This document shows, piece by piece, positions 27,217 to 35,939 of a stretch of DNA of 41,472 nt (positions within the stretch are counted from its first letter, which is position 1; the number at the start of each line of letters is the position of its first letter). Location: assembly GCF_000981225.1 (NCBI RefSeq), contig NZ_LAJC01000055.1, positions 1 to 41,472 of the forward strand, in the 5' to 3' direction. Position numbers and translations under genes: made by a program. Origin of the DNA: Allosalinactinospora lopnorensis. GTDB taxonomy: Bacteria > Actinomycetota > Actinomycetes > Streptosporangiales > Streptosporangiaceae. The notes under the pieces are model-generated. The model searched no databases. It was not told the origin of the DNA and saw only the letters and a program-made list of their open reading frames with translations.

Positions 27217-28518
27217 ATGACGAATGTGTTATGGCACACCTGGTCCGGCACCCAGCAGGTCAGTCCGCGCCGGCTGATCGCTCCCAACAGCACCGCGGAC
27301 GTCGTCGCGGCCGTGCACTCCGCCGCCGGGGAGGGGCTGCCGGTGCGGATGGTGGGATCCGGGCACTCGTTCACCGGCGTGGCGGTCACCGACGGCGTGA
27401 TGCTCGCCCCGACCTCGCTGACCGCGCTGCGCTCGGTGGATCCTGAGGCAGGTACCGCCACCGTGGAGTCCGGCCTTCCCCTGTGCGACTTCAACGAGGC
27501 GCTGGCCGGGCACGGCCTGGCGCTGGCCAACATGGGCGACATCGCGGTGCAGACGATGGCGGGGGCCCTCCAGACCGGGACGCACGGCACCGGACGGGAT
27601 ACCGGCGGGCTTGCCTCGCAGGTACGCGGCATGGAGCTGGTACTCGCCGACGGCAGCGTCGTGACTTGCTCGGCCGACGAGAACACCGACCTGTTCGACG
27701 CGGCCCGGGTCGGGTTTGGCGCCTTCGGCGTGGTCACCGCACTCACCATGGAGGTGCACCCTGCCTTCCTGCTGCGCGCGCGCGAGGAGCCGATGCCGCT
27801 CGACGAGGTCCTGGAGCGGCTTCCGGAACTGCGCTCAGACAACGAGCACTTCGAGTTCTTCTGGTTCCCGCACACCGGGCAGACCAACACCAAACGCAAC
27901 AACCGGGCCGACGGGCCGGCCGCTCCCCTCGCCCCGTTCAGGGCATGGCTGGACGACGAGTTCCTGTCCAACTCGCTATTCGACGCGGTCAACAGGTTCG
28001 TCCGGCAGGCGCCGGCGGCGGTTCCGGCGATCAACCAGCTCTCCTCCCGGGCGCTGTCCGCGCGTTCCTACACCGACGCCTCGCACCGCGTGTTCGCCAG
28101 CAGCCGGCGCGTGAAGTTCGTGGAGATGGAGTACGCGATCCCCGTCGGGCATCTGCCCGACGTGCTTCGCGAGATCCGCGGCATCATCGACCGGCGGGGC
28201 CACCGGATCAGCTTCCCCATCGAGGTTCGCTTCACGCCGGCTGACGAGGCGTGGCTGTCCACCGCCCACGGCCGCGACACCGCCTACATCGCGGTCCATG
28301 TCTACCGGGGCGTCCCGTACGGCGACTACTTCGCCGACCTGGAGGCCGTGTTCACCTCGGTGCACGGCCGGCCGCACTGGGGCAAACTGCACACGCGCGA
28401 CCGCGCCTACCTGGAGCGGGTCTATCCGCGGTTCGGCGCGGCGGTGGCTCTTCGCGACCGGGTGGACCCGCGGCGTCGCTTCGGCAACGCCTACCTGGAC
28501 ACCGTGCTGGGCTCCTGA
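27217..28518 (+). CDS. D-arabinono-1,4-lactone oxidase-like FAD oxidoreductase
   Basis: 433 residues of the aldonolactone oxidase family (VAO fold). The FAD-binding N-terminus has VRMVGSGHSFTGVAVTDG, whose His is the usual covalent flavin attachment site. ANMGDIAVQTMAGALQTGTHGTG is cut here in the middle by normal family variation only. The C-terminal ALO domain ends with the substrate motif RPHWGKLHTRD. It oxidises a sugar lactone or alditol, passing electrons to O2 or another acceptor. The ATG follows GGGAGGA. Divergent from hemH (202 bp between), conserved as a pair in related genomes. A 40-bp perfect palindrome follows the stop. Confidence 0.92.
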   Translation: MTNVLWHTWSGTQQVSPRRLIAPNSTADVVAAVHSAAGEGLPVRMVGSGHSFTGVAVTDGVMLAPTSLTALRSVDPEAGTATVESGLPLCDFNEALAGHGLALANMGDIAVQTMAGALQTGTHGTGRDTGGLASQVRGMELVLADGSVVTCSADENTDLFDAARVGFGAFGVVTALTMEVHPAFLLRAREEPMPLDEVLERLPELRSDNEHFEFFWFPHTGQTNTKRNNRADGPAAPLAPFRAWLDDEFLSNSLFDAVNRFVRQAPAAVPAINQLSSRALSARSYTDASHRVFASSRRVKFVEMEYAIPVGHLPDVLREIRGIIDRRGHRISFPIEVRFTPADEAWLSTAHGRDTAYIAVHVYRGVPYGDYFADLEAVFTSVHGRPHWGKLHTRDRAYLERVYPRFGAAVALRDRVDPRRRFGNAYLDTVLGS

Positions 28519-28521
28519 GCC

Positions 28522-28561
28522 CCGCGGTGGGGCGGGGAGGATCCTCCCCGCCCCACCGCGG
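28522..28561. terminator. 40-bp perfect palindrome, bidirectional terminator
   Basis: CCGCGGTGGGGCGGGGAGGA joined directly to its exact complement, between the convergent oxidase and acidic membrane protein genes. The loop would be the central AGGATCCT. A shorter CCCC-AAA-GGGG hairpin follows about 10 bp later. Confidence 0.8.
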
Positions 28562-28621
28562 TACCAGCCCCAAAGGGGTGGGATGGCGGTCGACCCCCGG
28601 AAACACCTAGCGCCGTGTCCC

Positions 28622-29749
28622 CTACAGGGGAGACCGCGGTTCGCCGTACTGGCCGCCGGGCGGCGCCGCTCCCCCGTTGTCGGGCTCTCCTTGCTCCACA
28701 CCGCCCTGGCCGCTTTCGCCGTCCTGCTCGGCGGGGTCGTCCTGCTGGCCTTCGGTCCCCGGGTCGGGTTGCTCGCCGGTCTCCCCGCTCGGTTCCTCGG
28801 GCTGGTCCCCGGTTTCCGGGGCCCGGCCCGGCTCCTCGCCGGGGTCTTCGGGGTCGGGAGGAACGTCCTGTCCGGGGGAGTCATACTCCTGGCCCTCGGG
28901 GTCGGGGCCGGGTTCGGACTCCTCCTCGGTCGGCTGCTCACCGCTCTCGGAGTAACCGCCCATGAGCGTCGGCGCCGACTCGGTGTCCCTGCCCTGCACG
29001 GTGTCGGTCAGCGAGCGCCCGGTGAACAGCTCGAACATCAGGATCGCCAGCATGACCAGGCCGAAGACGACCAGCGCGGAAACGAGCAGCGGCTTCCACC
29101 CGCGCCGCTTCCACCAGGACCGCTCCTCCTCCGGGGCATCCGGGCCTTCACCACCGCCGCCCGGGCCCGCTCCCCGGGCGGACGAGGGGCCGCCGACCGC
29201 GGGCATCGCCCGGGTGGCGCCGGACCCGCGGGTATCGGTCCGCGTCGTCTCCGCGGGGGAGTCGGGAACGCCTGCCCCGGTACGGAAGACGGCCGTCTCG
29301 TCCTCGCGGCCCGCGGCCGCCGAGAACGCCTGGGTCGCCCGGGTGTCCTCCGGATCGTGCCCCGACCGGGGCTCGCGGCCCTCGTGGGGTTCCATCGTGG
29401 CGGCGAGCGGCCTATCGGCGTCGGCCGCGCCTCCAGGGCCCCTGTGGGACGACAGATCCCGGGTCGCGCTGGACGCCCAGCTCCGTTTCTCGGCAGGGTC
29501 CCGTCTGGCACGCTCGGCAAAGCCCTTGGCCCTGTCCCCGCTCTTCTGGAAGAAGTGCTGGATGACGGCGGCCCCGGCCGTGCTCAGCACGCTCATCACC
29601 GCGGCCCCGATGATGGTGCCGTAGACCCCCAGGAACGAAGCCGCGGTTGCGGCGCTCAGCGTGGCCAGTCCCCCTCCGGCGACCTGGGCCATGCTCAGGT
29701 CGATCCCCTTCTTTTCTTCCTTCCTGTTCTTCTCCTCGTCCTCGGTCAT
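28622..29749 (-). CDS. Hypothetical membrane protein with glycine-zipper N-terminus and acidic exported tail
   Basis: 375 residues, not recognised. A charged start (MTEDEEKNRKEEKKG) leads into an Ala/Gly-rich hydrophobic stretch at 18-66 with small-xxx-small spacing, then about 145 disordered residues. A positively charged WWKRRGWK precedes a single clear transmembrane helix (220-243). The last 130 residues are an acidic Glu/Asp/Pro/Gln/Gly tract of low complexity, predicted outside the membrane by the positive-inside rule. The start ATG follows a G-rich ribosome site. It is convergent with the oxidase and divergent from sepH. Low-complexity base composition is matched to the neighbours, so there is no sign of transfer. 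Confidence 0.75.
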   Translation of the reverse strand: MTEDEEKNRKEEKKGIDLSMAQVAGGGLATLSAATAASFLGVYGTIIGAAVMSVLSTAGAAVIQHFFQKSGDRAKGFAERARRDPAEKRSWASSATRDLSSHRGPGGAADADRPLAATMEPHEGREPRSGHDPEDTRATQAFSAAAGREDETAVFRTGAGVPDSPAETTRTDTRGSGATRAMPAVGGPSSARGAGPGGGGEGPDAPEEERSWWKRRGWKPLLVSALVVFGLVMLAILMFELFTGRSLTDTVQGRDTESAPTLMGGYSESGEQPTEEESEPGPDPEGQEYDSPGQDVPPDPEDPGEEPGRAPETGDQPEEPSGETGEQPDPGTEGQQDDPAEQDGESGQGGVEQGEPDNGGAAPPGGQYGEPRSPL

Positions 29750-29809
29750 CCTCCCCCCTCATACGCCGCTCGGCGCGGTGCGGCTCTCGGATCCCCCGGG
29801 ACCGTCCGA

Positions 29810-29837
29810 GCCGGATGCGCCGCGCGGCGCATCCGGC
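29810..29837 (-). promoter_or_regulatory. 28-bp perfect palindrome upstream of acidic membrane protein gene
   Basis: GCCGGATGCGCCGC and its exact complement form a 12-bp stem with a GCGC loop, 60 bp upstream of the gene start at 29749. It could be a leader hairpin or an operator. The rest of the 531-bp gap 29750-30280 (promoters for this gene and for sepH) shows no ORF that I would call. Confidence 0.4.
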
Positions 29838-30280
29838 CACCCCCGTCGTAACCGGTCAACCATTCCAGGGGGGCTCAGTGTTCCTCCCTCGTCAGAAGCC
29901 GGACGCCGCCGCTCGCCGGAAGGGCGCCGGGGCGCTGGTCGGCCGACCGGGAACTCGATCCGGTGGCCCTTACGGGGCGCAACGCCATACGTATCCGGTC
30001 CGCGAGAGGTGTCCCCTCTCCGAGATAGCATCACCGACGGGACGTCAAGAGGAGACCAAACCGACTCTCGCCGCTCCCCTGGGAGCAGGCCCGCTCACGT
30101 GTCAGGATGGCACGATAGGAGCACCGGGACTTCTCCGGGCAGGCTGCCGCGTGCCCGGAGGGACACGTACGGTTCGGACATGCCGGGCGCGGTACTGGCC
30201 GAACGACCGGATGCCGACAAGACTGAGAACGTGGGGGATGGCCCGGGACCTACCCTCGACGGGACGCGAAAGGGAGGGCG

Positions 30281-31489
30281 ATGCAGGAGCTTCGCCTCGT
30301 CGCCGTGAGCGAGGACGGCACCTACCTGGTCTTGGCCAGCGCCGGCCGTGGTACCCGCTTCATGCTGCCCGTCGACGACCGTCTCCGCGCCGCCGTGCGC
30401 GGCCAGTTCTCCCGGCTCGGCCAGTACGAGATCGAAGTGGAGAATCCGTTGCGCCCGAAGGAAATCCAGGCCCGGATCCGCTCCGGGGAAACCGCGGAGG
30501 CCATCTCCGAGTACTCCGGGATCCCCATAGAACGCGTGCGCTGGTTCGAGAGCCCTGTGCTGCAGGAACGCGAGTACATGGCGCAGCAGGCCCAGCGCGC
30601 GTCGGTCCGCCGCCAAGGGGAGTCCTCTCCCGGTCCGACCCTCGGTGACCTCGTGAACGAGCGCATCGGTCCCCATCAGCTGGAGACCGGCGATGCCGTG
30701 TGGGATGCCTGGAAGCGGGAGGACAACACCTGGCAGCTCAGGTTGGCCTTCCAGGTGGCCGACGAGGAGCGCGTGGCGCACTGGAGGTACGAACCCCGCC
30801 GCCGCTGCGTCACCCCGGCCGACGAGGAAGCCGTCCGGCTCTGCACACCGGAGGCCGCAGAGCCGCTGGACCTCGGTCCCGGAAGCGCCAACGTGACGCC
30901 CTTCGTCCCGCGCCGCCAGGGCGGGGCAGCGGAGTCCGCGCCGCCCCGGACCGACCCCGTGGCTCCGCCGGAAAGCCCCCTGTCCTCCGCCGCGACCGAG
31001 CAGTCGCCCTCCACGACCCCGCTGAAACCCGCCGCTCCCCCCGAGAAACCCGCGGCGCCCGGGCGCGTCTCGGTCACATCGGAACGCACGGCCCCCGCCC
31101 CGGCCGGGCAGGAGAGCGCCGCCACGACCGCTCCGCAGCGCCGTCCGACCGGGAAGCCGCACGAGCCTGCACCGGCGGACGACGCGCCGGAGCCGCCGGC
31201 ACGTCCCCAGAGTCCCGCCGCCGAGGGACCCTCCGGTGAACGCCCCGAGCCGGAAGCGCCGGAGACCCCCGCCGCCCAGCACTCCGCTCCGCCCGCCGCC
31301 CCTCGCTCCAAGGAACGTTCCGAACGCCAGGGCCGGCAGGAGCGTTCGCGACAGGAGGCTCCGGTGTCGGCCGCCGCAGCGGGCGGGACCACCGGCGGCG
31401 CCCAGACGCCCAAGCGCAAGGGCCGCGGCCGCCGCGCCTCGGTCCCTTCCTGGGACGAGATCATGTTCGGCTCCAAGAAGCCCGATTGA
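30281..31489 (+). CDS. sepH: Septation protein SepH
   Basis: Actinobacterial FtsZ-associated cell division protein, known to stimulate Z-ring assembly. 402 residues: N-terminal DUF3071 domain (MQELRLVAVSEDGTYLVLAS onward) containing a helix-turn-helix at about 58-90 (RPKEIQARIRSGETAEAISE), a conserved region to about residue 190, a long Pro/Ala/Glu-rich disordered linker, and the conserved basic C-terminal motif GRGRRASVPSWDEIMFGS. All expected parts are present. ATG after GGGAGGGCG. It corresponds in position to SCO5855. Downstream are a terminator and a convergent PH-domain operon. Confidence 0.95.
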   Translation: MQELRLVAVSEDGTYLVLASAGRGTRFMLPVDDRLRAAVRGQFSRLGQYEIEVENPLRPKEIQARIRSGETAEAISEYSGIPIERVRWFESPVLQEREYMAQQAQRASVRRQGESSPGPTLGDLVNERIGPHQLETGDAVWDAWKREDNTWQLRLAFQVADEERVAHWRYEPRRRCVTPADEEAVRLCTPEAAEPLDLGPGSANVTPFVPRRQGGAAESAPPRTDPVAPPESPLSSAATEQSPSTTPLKPAAPPEKPAAPGRVSVTSERTAPAPAGQESAATTAPQRRPTGKPHEPAPADDAPEPPARPQSPAAEGPSGERPEPEAPETPAAQHSAPPAAPRSKERSERQGRQERSRQEAPVSAAAAGGTTGGAQTPKRKGRGRRASVPSWDEIMFGSKKPD

Positions 31490-31518
31490 TCCGCCGCCGC
31501 GCCTGTTACCGCAGCGGG

Positions 31519-31572
31519 CCGCCCGGTGCTCGCGTTCCCTCGTAGCGAGGGAACGCGAAATCGGCCGGGCGG
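31519..31572. terminator. Double-stem terminator after sepH
   Basis: An inner perfect 13-bp stem TCGCGTTCCCTCG / CGAGGGAACGCGA with a 3-nt loop (31530-31558), bracketed by an outer 8-bp stem CCGCCCGG / CCGGGCGG. It lies between convergent sepH and the PH-domain gene. Confidence 0.75.
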
Positions 31573-31597
31573 CGGCGTCCATGCCTCGACGGGACCG

Positions 31598-33391
31598 TCA
31601 GGAGGCGGGGCCCTCCGGTTCTTCGGCCTGCACGGCGCCTTCCGCGCCGTCACCGTCCGGTGGCTCAGGCGACCTCTCCAGGAACGGGCGGACCATTTCC
31701 GGGGTCACCGTCGCGGCGAAGGCCACCGACTCCTCGAACCCGGCGTCAATGGCGGTGTAGCCGCCGCTGCCGGCCCCCACCGCGAGCTCCAGGTGCGCCA
31801 GACCCGACCGGCGCTGGAACAGGCTCTGCGACCACGTCCATCCGATGATGGCCTCGCGCCCCACCACCGCCTGCTCCCGGCGCAGCGACCCGGAGCGCAC
31901 GCTGACCCGCCGGCCGTCGTACCCGTGCCCCAGAGAGCGGTAGCGGTCCACGCCGAGCGGGACACCCAGCAGCGCCACGAAAGCGAACGCGCCGGCCAGT
32001 ATGTACAGCCCGGCGCCCCCGGCTATGACCGCCAGCACGGCGAACGGCGCGACCGCGCGGAAGAGGCGGCGTCCCAGGGCGGGCCCGGGGTGCGGTATCA
32101 GCAGTCCCCGGAACGGCCTCAGCGCCTGCTCGATGACCTGCTCCACCCGTGCCCGGTCCCCGATGGGCAGCAGCATGGCGCGCGTGGCGGTCTCGCCCAG
32201 TCCGGTGACGACCGCGCGCAGCCGGACCGCCCGGCGCAGGCGCTCCAGCGGGCTGTCGAGCAGCTCGTACCCGCGGATCCGTCGGTACTCGAGGGTCACG
32301 CTCTGCCGGGTGAACAGCCCGCGCTCGGCGATGAGCGCGCCCCCGCGCCTGCGGAGCGTGAAACCCCAGTGGGTTATGCCGTAGGAGACGACGGCGAACA
32401 CCGGCATCAGCAGCAGCAGGACCACGATGGTCCCGACGGCGACACCGATGAGCAGCGTGACGTCCCGGAACAGCAGCCACCCGACCGCCTCCTCCGCGGC
32501 GCCGGTCTCCCCTATGACCTGGCCGATGAGCCCCAGGAGCGCGGCGAGCACCGCGAACGGGGTGACCAGGTGCGCCAGGCTCAGCAGCGCGTAGAAGTAC
32601 CAGCCCGTCGGCATTGTGAAGTAGACCGTTTCGGGTTCCGGCGAGCCGTGCGCCGCCCCCGGCTCCCCGGTCCCCTCATCCGCCGCGGGCGCGGCTCCCG
32701 GCTCCGCGGCCGTTTCTCCCGCCCCCTCCGTGTCGCCCCGCAGGACAGCGCGGCGGTGCAGCAGCACCCGGCGCAGGCGTTCGGCCTCCTCGATGGTGAC
32801 GGCGTCGAGTTTGCCCTCCTCCTCCCGGCCACCACCCGCAGCGGCCTCGACCTTGACGACCGCCAGCCCGAAAAGACGGTGCAGGAGGGTGGACGTGATG
32901 TCCACGCCGCGCACGCGCTCCAGCGGGATGGTCCTGCGGTGCCGGTTGATCAGTCCCTGGCGGATCTCCAGCCGTTCCGAGCCCACCTGGTAACTGAACG
33001 TCAGGTAGGTGAAGAGGCCGGAGAGCATCATCCCGACGATGGCGACGGCCACACTGCCCAGGACCCACGGGTTGAAGTTCCCCACCACGACCGCGACCCC
33101 GAGCGGGACGGCGAATCCCTTCAGGAGGTTGACCGGGGCGGTCATCATCGAGCGCGGGCTGAGCCGGTACACCGGCTCCGGGGGCGGGACGGGGGCCGGC
33201 GCGGGCTCGGCTGCCTCGGGGCCGCGACCGCCGCCGTAGGGCTCCTGCGCCCCTGGGCCGCGCCCGCCCTCAGGGCTGTTCCCGGTCTCGGAGCGGGCCA
33301 GCGCACCGGGCACGAACCGGTAGTCGGGTCGGACCTCCCCGCCCGAATCACCGGGGCCGGTGGGAAGGCCGGGTTCCTCGTTCTCGGTCAA
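31598..33391 (-). CDS. Bacterial PH-domain (YdbT-like) membrane protein
   Basis: 597 residues with several transmembrane pairs and three bPH_2-type domains: around residues 120-180 (LTFSYQVGSERLEIRQGLIN...IPLERVRGVDI), 330-400 (GITHWGFTLRRRGGALIAER...YRRIRGYEL) and 480-560. A Pro/Gly/Glu-rich disordered N-terminus and an acidic insert at about 210-260 are present. YdbS/YdbT pairs of Firmicutes protect against envelope-active bacteriocins; the function in actinobacteria is unknown. The start is TTG overlapping the previous stop (TTGA), so it is coupled to the 171-residue PH protein upstream. Confidence 0.9.
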   Translation of the reverse strand: MTENEEPGLPTGPGDSGGEVRPDYRFVPGALARSETGNSPEGGRGPGAQEPYGGGRGPEAAEPAPAPVPPPEPVYRLSPRSMMTAPVNLLKGFAVPLGVAVVVGNFNPWVLGSVAVAIVGMMLSGLFTYLTFSYQVGSERLEIRQGLINRHRRTIPLERVRGVDITSTLLHRLFGLAVVKVEAAAGGGREEEGKLDAVTIEEAERLRRVLLHRRAVLRGDTEGAGETAAEPGAAPAADEGTGEPGAAHGSPEPETVYFTMPTGWYFYALLSLAHLVTPFAVLAALLGLIGQVIGETGAAEEAVGWLLFRDVTLLIGVAVGTIVVLLLLMPVFAVVSYGITHWGFTLRRRGGALIAERGLFTRQSVTLEYRRIRGYELLDSPLERLRRAVRLRAVVTGLGETATRAMLLPIGDRARVEQVIEQALRPFRGLLIPHPGPALGRRLFRAVAPFAVLAVIAGGAGLYILAGAFAFVALLGVPLGVDRYRSLGHGYDGRRVSVRSGSLRREQAVVGREAIIGWTWSQSLFQRRSGLAHLELAVGAGSGGYTAIDAGFEESVAFAATVTPEMVRPFLERSPEPPDGDGAEGAVQAEEPEGPAS

Positions 33392-33903
33392 GTCGCGTCA
33401 TCCCGCACTTCGCCGATGCGTACCGCCAGCTCTTCGGAAATCCGTTGCGCCTCAGCGGCGTCCAGCCCTTCGATGGTGGACGATCCGGCGTAGGAGGCCG
33501 TCTGCACGCGCAGCGTGGCCACGTTGAACATCCGCTCCAGCCAGCTCTGGGTGTGGTCGACCGTCTGGATGCGGCTCACCGGGACGAGCTGCCAGGCCCG
33601 GCTCAGCCAGCCGGTGCGCGTGTAGACGACATCGGAGGTGACCTCCCAGCGATGCACCCGGTACCGCCAGCGCGGCGCGACGATCGTCTTGACCAGGGCG
33701 TACCCCAGGTAGACCCCCGGGATCCACCAGACGTGCTCCAGGAGCCACCCCGGAACCCAGGGCCAGGCCGCCGAGACCATACCCCAGGCGATCAGACTCA
33801 ACACGGTGGCCACCATGATCGACGAGATCGCATGGGCCAATGTCCACATCGGTACGGCACGAGGCGACACACGGTACTGCGGCGCACGCAAACGGGTGCT
33901 CAT
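33388..33903 (-). CDS. Bacterial PH-domain (YdbS-like) membrane protein
   Basis: 171 residues: two hydrophobic segments (about 22-45 and 55-72) followed by one bPH_2 domain RYRVHRWEVTSDVVYTRTGW...IQTVDHTQSWLERMFNVATL. It is the usual short partner of the long PH protein, encoded first and overlapping it by 4 bp. The start is ATG (MSTRLRAPQY), directly after an in-frame GTG; ribosome site weak. Probably forms a membrane complex with its partner. Confidence 0.9.
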   Translation of the reverse strand: MSTRLRAPQYRVSPRAVPMWTLAHAISSIMVATVLSLIAWGMVSAAWPWVPGWLLEHVWWIPGVYLGYALVKTIVAPRWRYRVHRWEVTSDVVYTRTGWLSRAWQLVPVSRIQTVDHTQSWLERMFNVATLRVQTASYAGSSTIEGLDAAEAQRISEELAVRIGEVRDDAT

Positions 33904-34088
33904 CACGCCCCGAGTCTAGGACTTTCCGGTCGCTCTTCGCGGACACGCGTCCACTCACGGCCACCTACCCGCGCTGCCCCCGGCGAACACGGCGCACCGG
34001 ACGGCGCCGGCGCGGTTCCGGCCACCAGGCCGGGCACTGTCAGCACGCCTGTCAGCGGTTTGTCAGTACCTGTCCCGAAACTGGGAGG

Positions 34089-35090
34089 GTGAACGCTTTC
34101 GAAGGAGACGAGGCAGCCGCCATCCGCGCGGACGGCCTGGTCAAGAAATTCAAGGGAAAAACGGCTCTCGCGGGGGTCGACCTCACAGCGCGTACCGGGA
34201 CCGTGCTGGGAGTGCTGGGGCCCAACGGCTCGGGCAAGACCACCACGGTGCGCATCCTCTCGACTCTGCTGCACCCGGACGAGGGGCGCGCTACTGTCGG
34301 CGGATACGACGTCGTCCGCCAGCCGCACCAGGTGCGGCGGCTGATCGGGCTCACCGGGCAATACGCCGCGGTCGACGACGAGCTCAGCGGCACCCAGAAC
34401 CTGCTGCTCATCGCGCGGCTCCTCGGTTACACCCGCCCCGGTGCGCGGAGGCGCGCGGCGGAGCTGCTGGAGCGCTTCGCGCTCAGCGACGCCGCCGACC
34501 GCCCCGTCAAGACGTACTCGGGCGGCATGCGGCGCCGGCTGGACCTGGCGGCGAGTCTCGTGGGGCGTCCCAGCCTGCTCTACCTGGACGAACCCACCAC
34601 CGGCCTCGACCCGCACAGCCGCAACGAGATGTGGGACGTGGTGCGCGGCCTGCTGGACGACGGCGTGACCGTGCTGCTGACCACGCAGTACCTCGAGGAG
34701 GCCGACCAGCTGACCGACGACATCGTCGTCCTCGACCACGGCAAGGTCATCAGCCGGGGGTCACCCGATCAGCTCAAGGCCCGCGCCGGCACGCAGGTGC
34801 TGCAGGTGCAGCCGGTCGAACCCGGCGAACTCGACCGGGTCGTCGGCATCGTGGAGCTCGTCTCCGGATCGGAGGCCCGCACGTCGAGCAGCACCGCCAG
34901 TGCCGCGGTGACGGACCCCGCCGTGCTCCCCGAGGTGGTGCGCCGCCTCGACGACCAGGGGATCTCCGTGGCCGAGCTGACCCTGCGCAAACCCAGCCTG
35001 GACGAGGTGTTCCTCGCCCTCACCGGCCACCCCGCCGACGACGTTCCCAGCGACACCACGGCCCCGGCTTTCGAAAGGACACACGGTTGA
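34089..35090 (+). CDS. DrrA-type ABC transporter ATP-binding protein
   Basis: Energises an exporter with the permease encoded next. 333 residues: Walker A LGPNGSGKTT (about 44-53), Q-loop LTGQYAAVDDELSG, signature YSGGMRRRLDLA, Walker B LLYLDEPTTGLD, H-loop TTQYLEEAD; then the C-terminal extension typical of DrrA proteins (ELTLRKPSLDEVFLALTGH). Daunorubicin-resistance-type subfamily, usually exporting hydrophobic drugs or natural products. The start GTG (VNAFEGDEAAA) is uncertain because the GGGAGG upstream is too near. The permease starts at TTG overlapping this stop. Expression may be governed by the convergent BTAD regulator. Confidence 0.92.
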   Translation: MNAFEGDEAAAIRADGLVKKFKGKTALAGVDLTARTGTVLGVLGPNGSGKTTTVRILSTLLHPDEGRATVGGYDVVRQPHQVRRLIGLTGQYAAVDDELSGTQNLLLIARLLGYTRPGARRRAAELLERFALSDAADRPVKTYSGGMRRRLDLAASLVGRPSLLYLDEPTTGLDPHSRNEMWDVVRGLLDDGVTVLLTTQYLEEADQLTDDIVVLDHGKVISRGSPDQLKARAGTQVLQVQPVEPGELDRVVGIVELVSGSEARTSSSTASAAVTDPAVLPEVVRRLDDQGISVAELTLRKPSLDEVFLALTGHPADDVPSDTTAPAFERTHG

Positions 35091-35916
35091 ACGCCGCGAC
35101 GATGACGGAGCTCCCCGCTTCGGACAACGGGCCGAACCTGGTGCCCCGGATCACCCCGGCGGCCACCGTCCAGCACGGGGCCCTGCTGGCCTGGCGCAGC
35201 TGCTGAAGATCAAGCGGAACCCCGAGGAGATCCTCGGTCTGACGTTCATGCCCGTCATGTTCGTGGGGCTGTTCGTCTTCGTGTTCGGCAACGCCATCGA
35301 GGGCGGCGGGTGGCAGGTCTACCGGGATTTCATCATCCCCGGTATCACGGCGCAATCGGTGATCTTCGCGACCATGGGCACCGGCATCACGCTCAACACC
35401 GACATCGAGAAGGGCATCTTCGACCGGTTCCGCTCCCTGCCGGTCGCGCGCTCGGCACCTCTGATCGGCGCGATCCTCGGCGACATGGTGCGCTACCTGC
35501 TGACGGTCATGATGGTGCTGATCGTCGGGTTCGCCATCGGCTTCCGCCCTGAGGGCGGCGTCACCAGCATCATCGCCGCGACGGCCGTCGTCATGCTCTT
35601 CGCGTTCGGGCTGTGCTGGCTGTCGGCGTTCGCCGGGCTGCTGCTCCGCACTCCGATGGCGGTGCAGACGTTCGGCTCGATCTGGATGTTCCCCCTGACG
35701 TTCGCCAGTTCGACCTTTGTCAACCCCGACGACATGCCGAGCTGGATGGCGGCGTTCGCCGCCGTCAACCCGGTCACGCACGTCGTCGACGCGATGCGCG
35801 GGCTGCTGATGGGCGGCCCGGTCGCCGGGCCGCTGCTGTGGACCGTCGTCTGGACGGCCGGCCTCACCGCGGTCTTCTTCCCGCTCGCCACGCGCGCCTA
35901 CAAGCGGCGCTCCTGA
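35087..35916 (+). CDS. DrrB-type ABC-2 permease, apparent frameshift
   Basis: Membrane partner of the DrrA ATPase. Two segments in different frames: the N-terminus (MTELPASDNGPNLVPRITP...LLAWR) and, after a break at about 35195-35201, KIKRNPEEILGLTFMPVMFV and five further hydrophobic segments ending TRAYKRRS. One added base gives the family-typical WRQLLKIKRNPE or WRSLLKIKRNPE and a 276-residue product, standard for DrrB. The likely start is TTG at 35087 with AAGGA eight bases upstream; ATG at 35102 is an alternative. As sequenced, the protein would be truncated after 38 residues. Confidence 0.88.
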
Positions 35917-35939
35917 ACGGCGGGGCGGGCGCCGCGCCC

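Noticed and set aside
25980-28034. 684-codon reading of the ferrochelatase frame
   Set aside because: The first 340 codons run antisense through the sugar-lactone oxidase gene. Homology begins only at MRPYDAFLLL.
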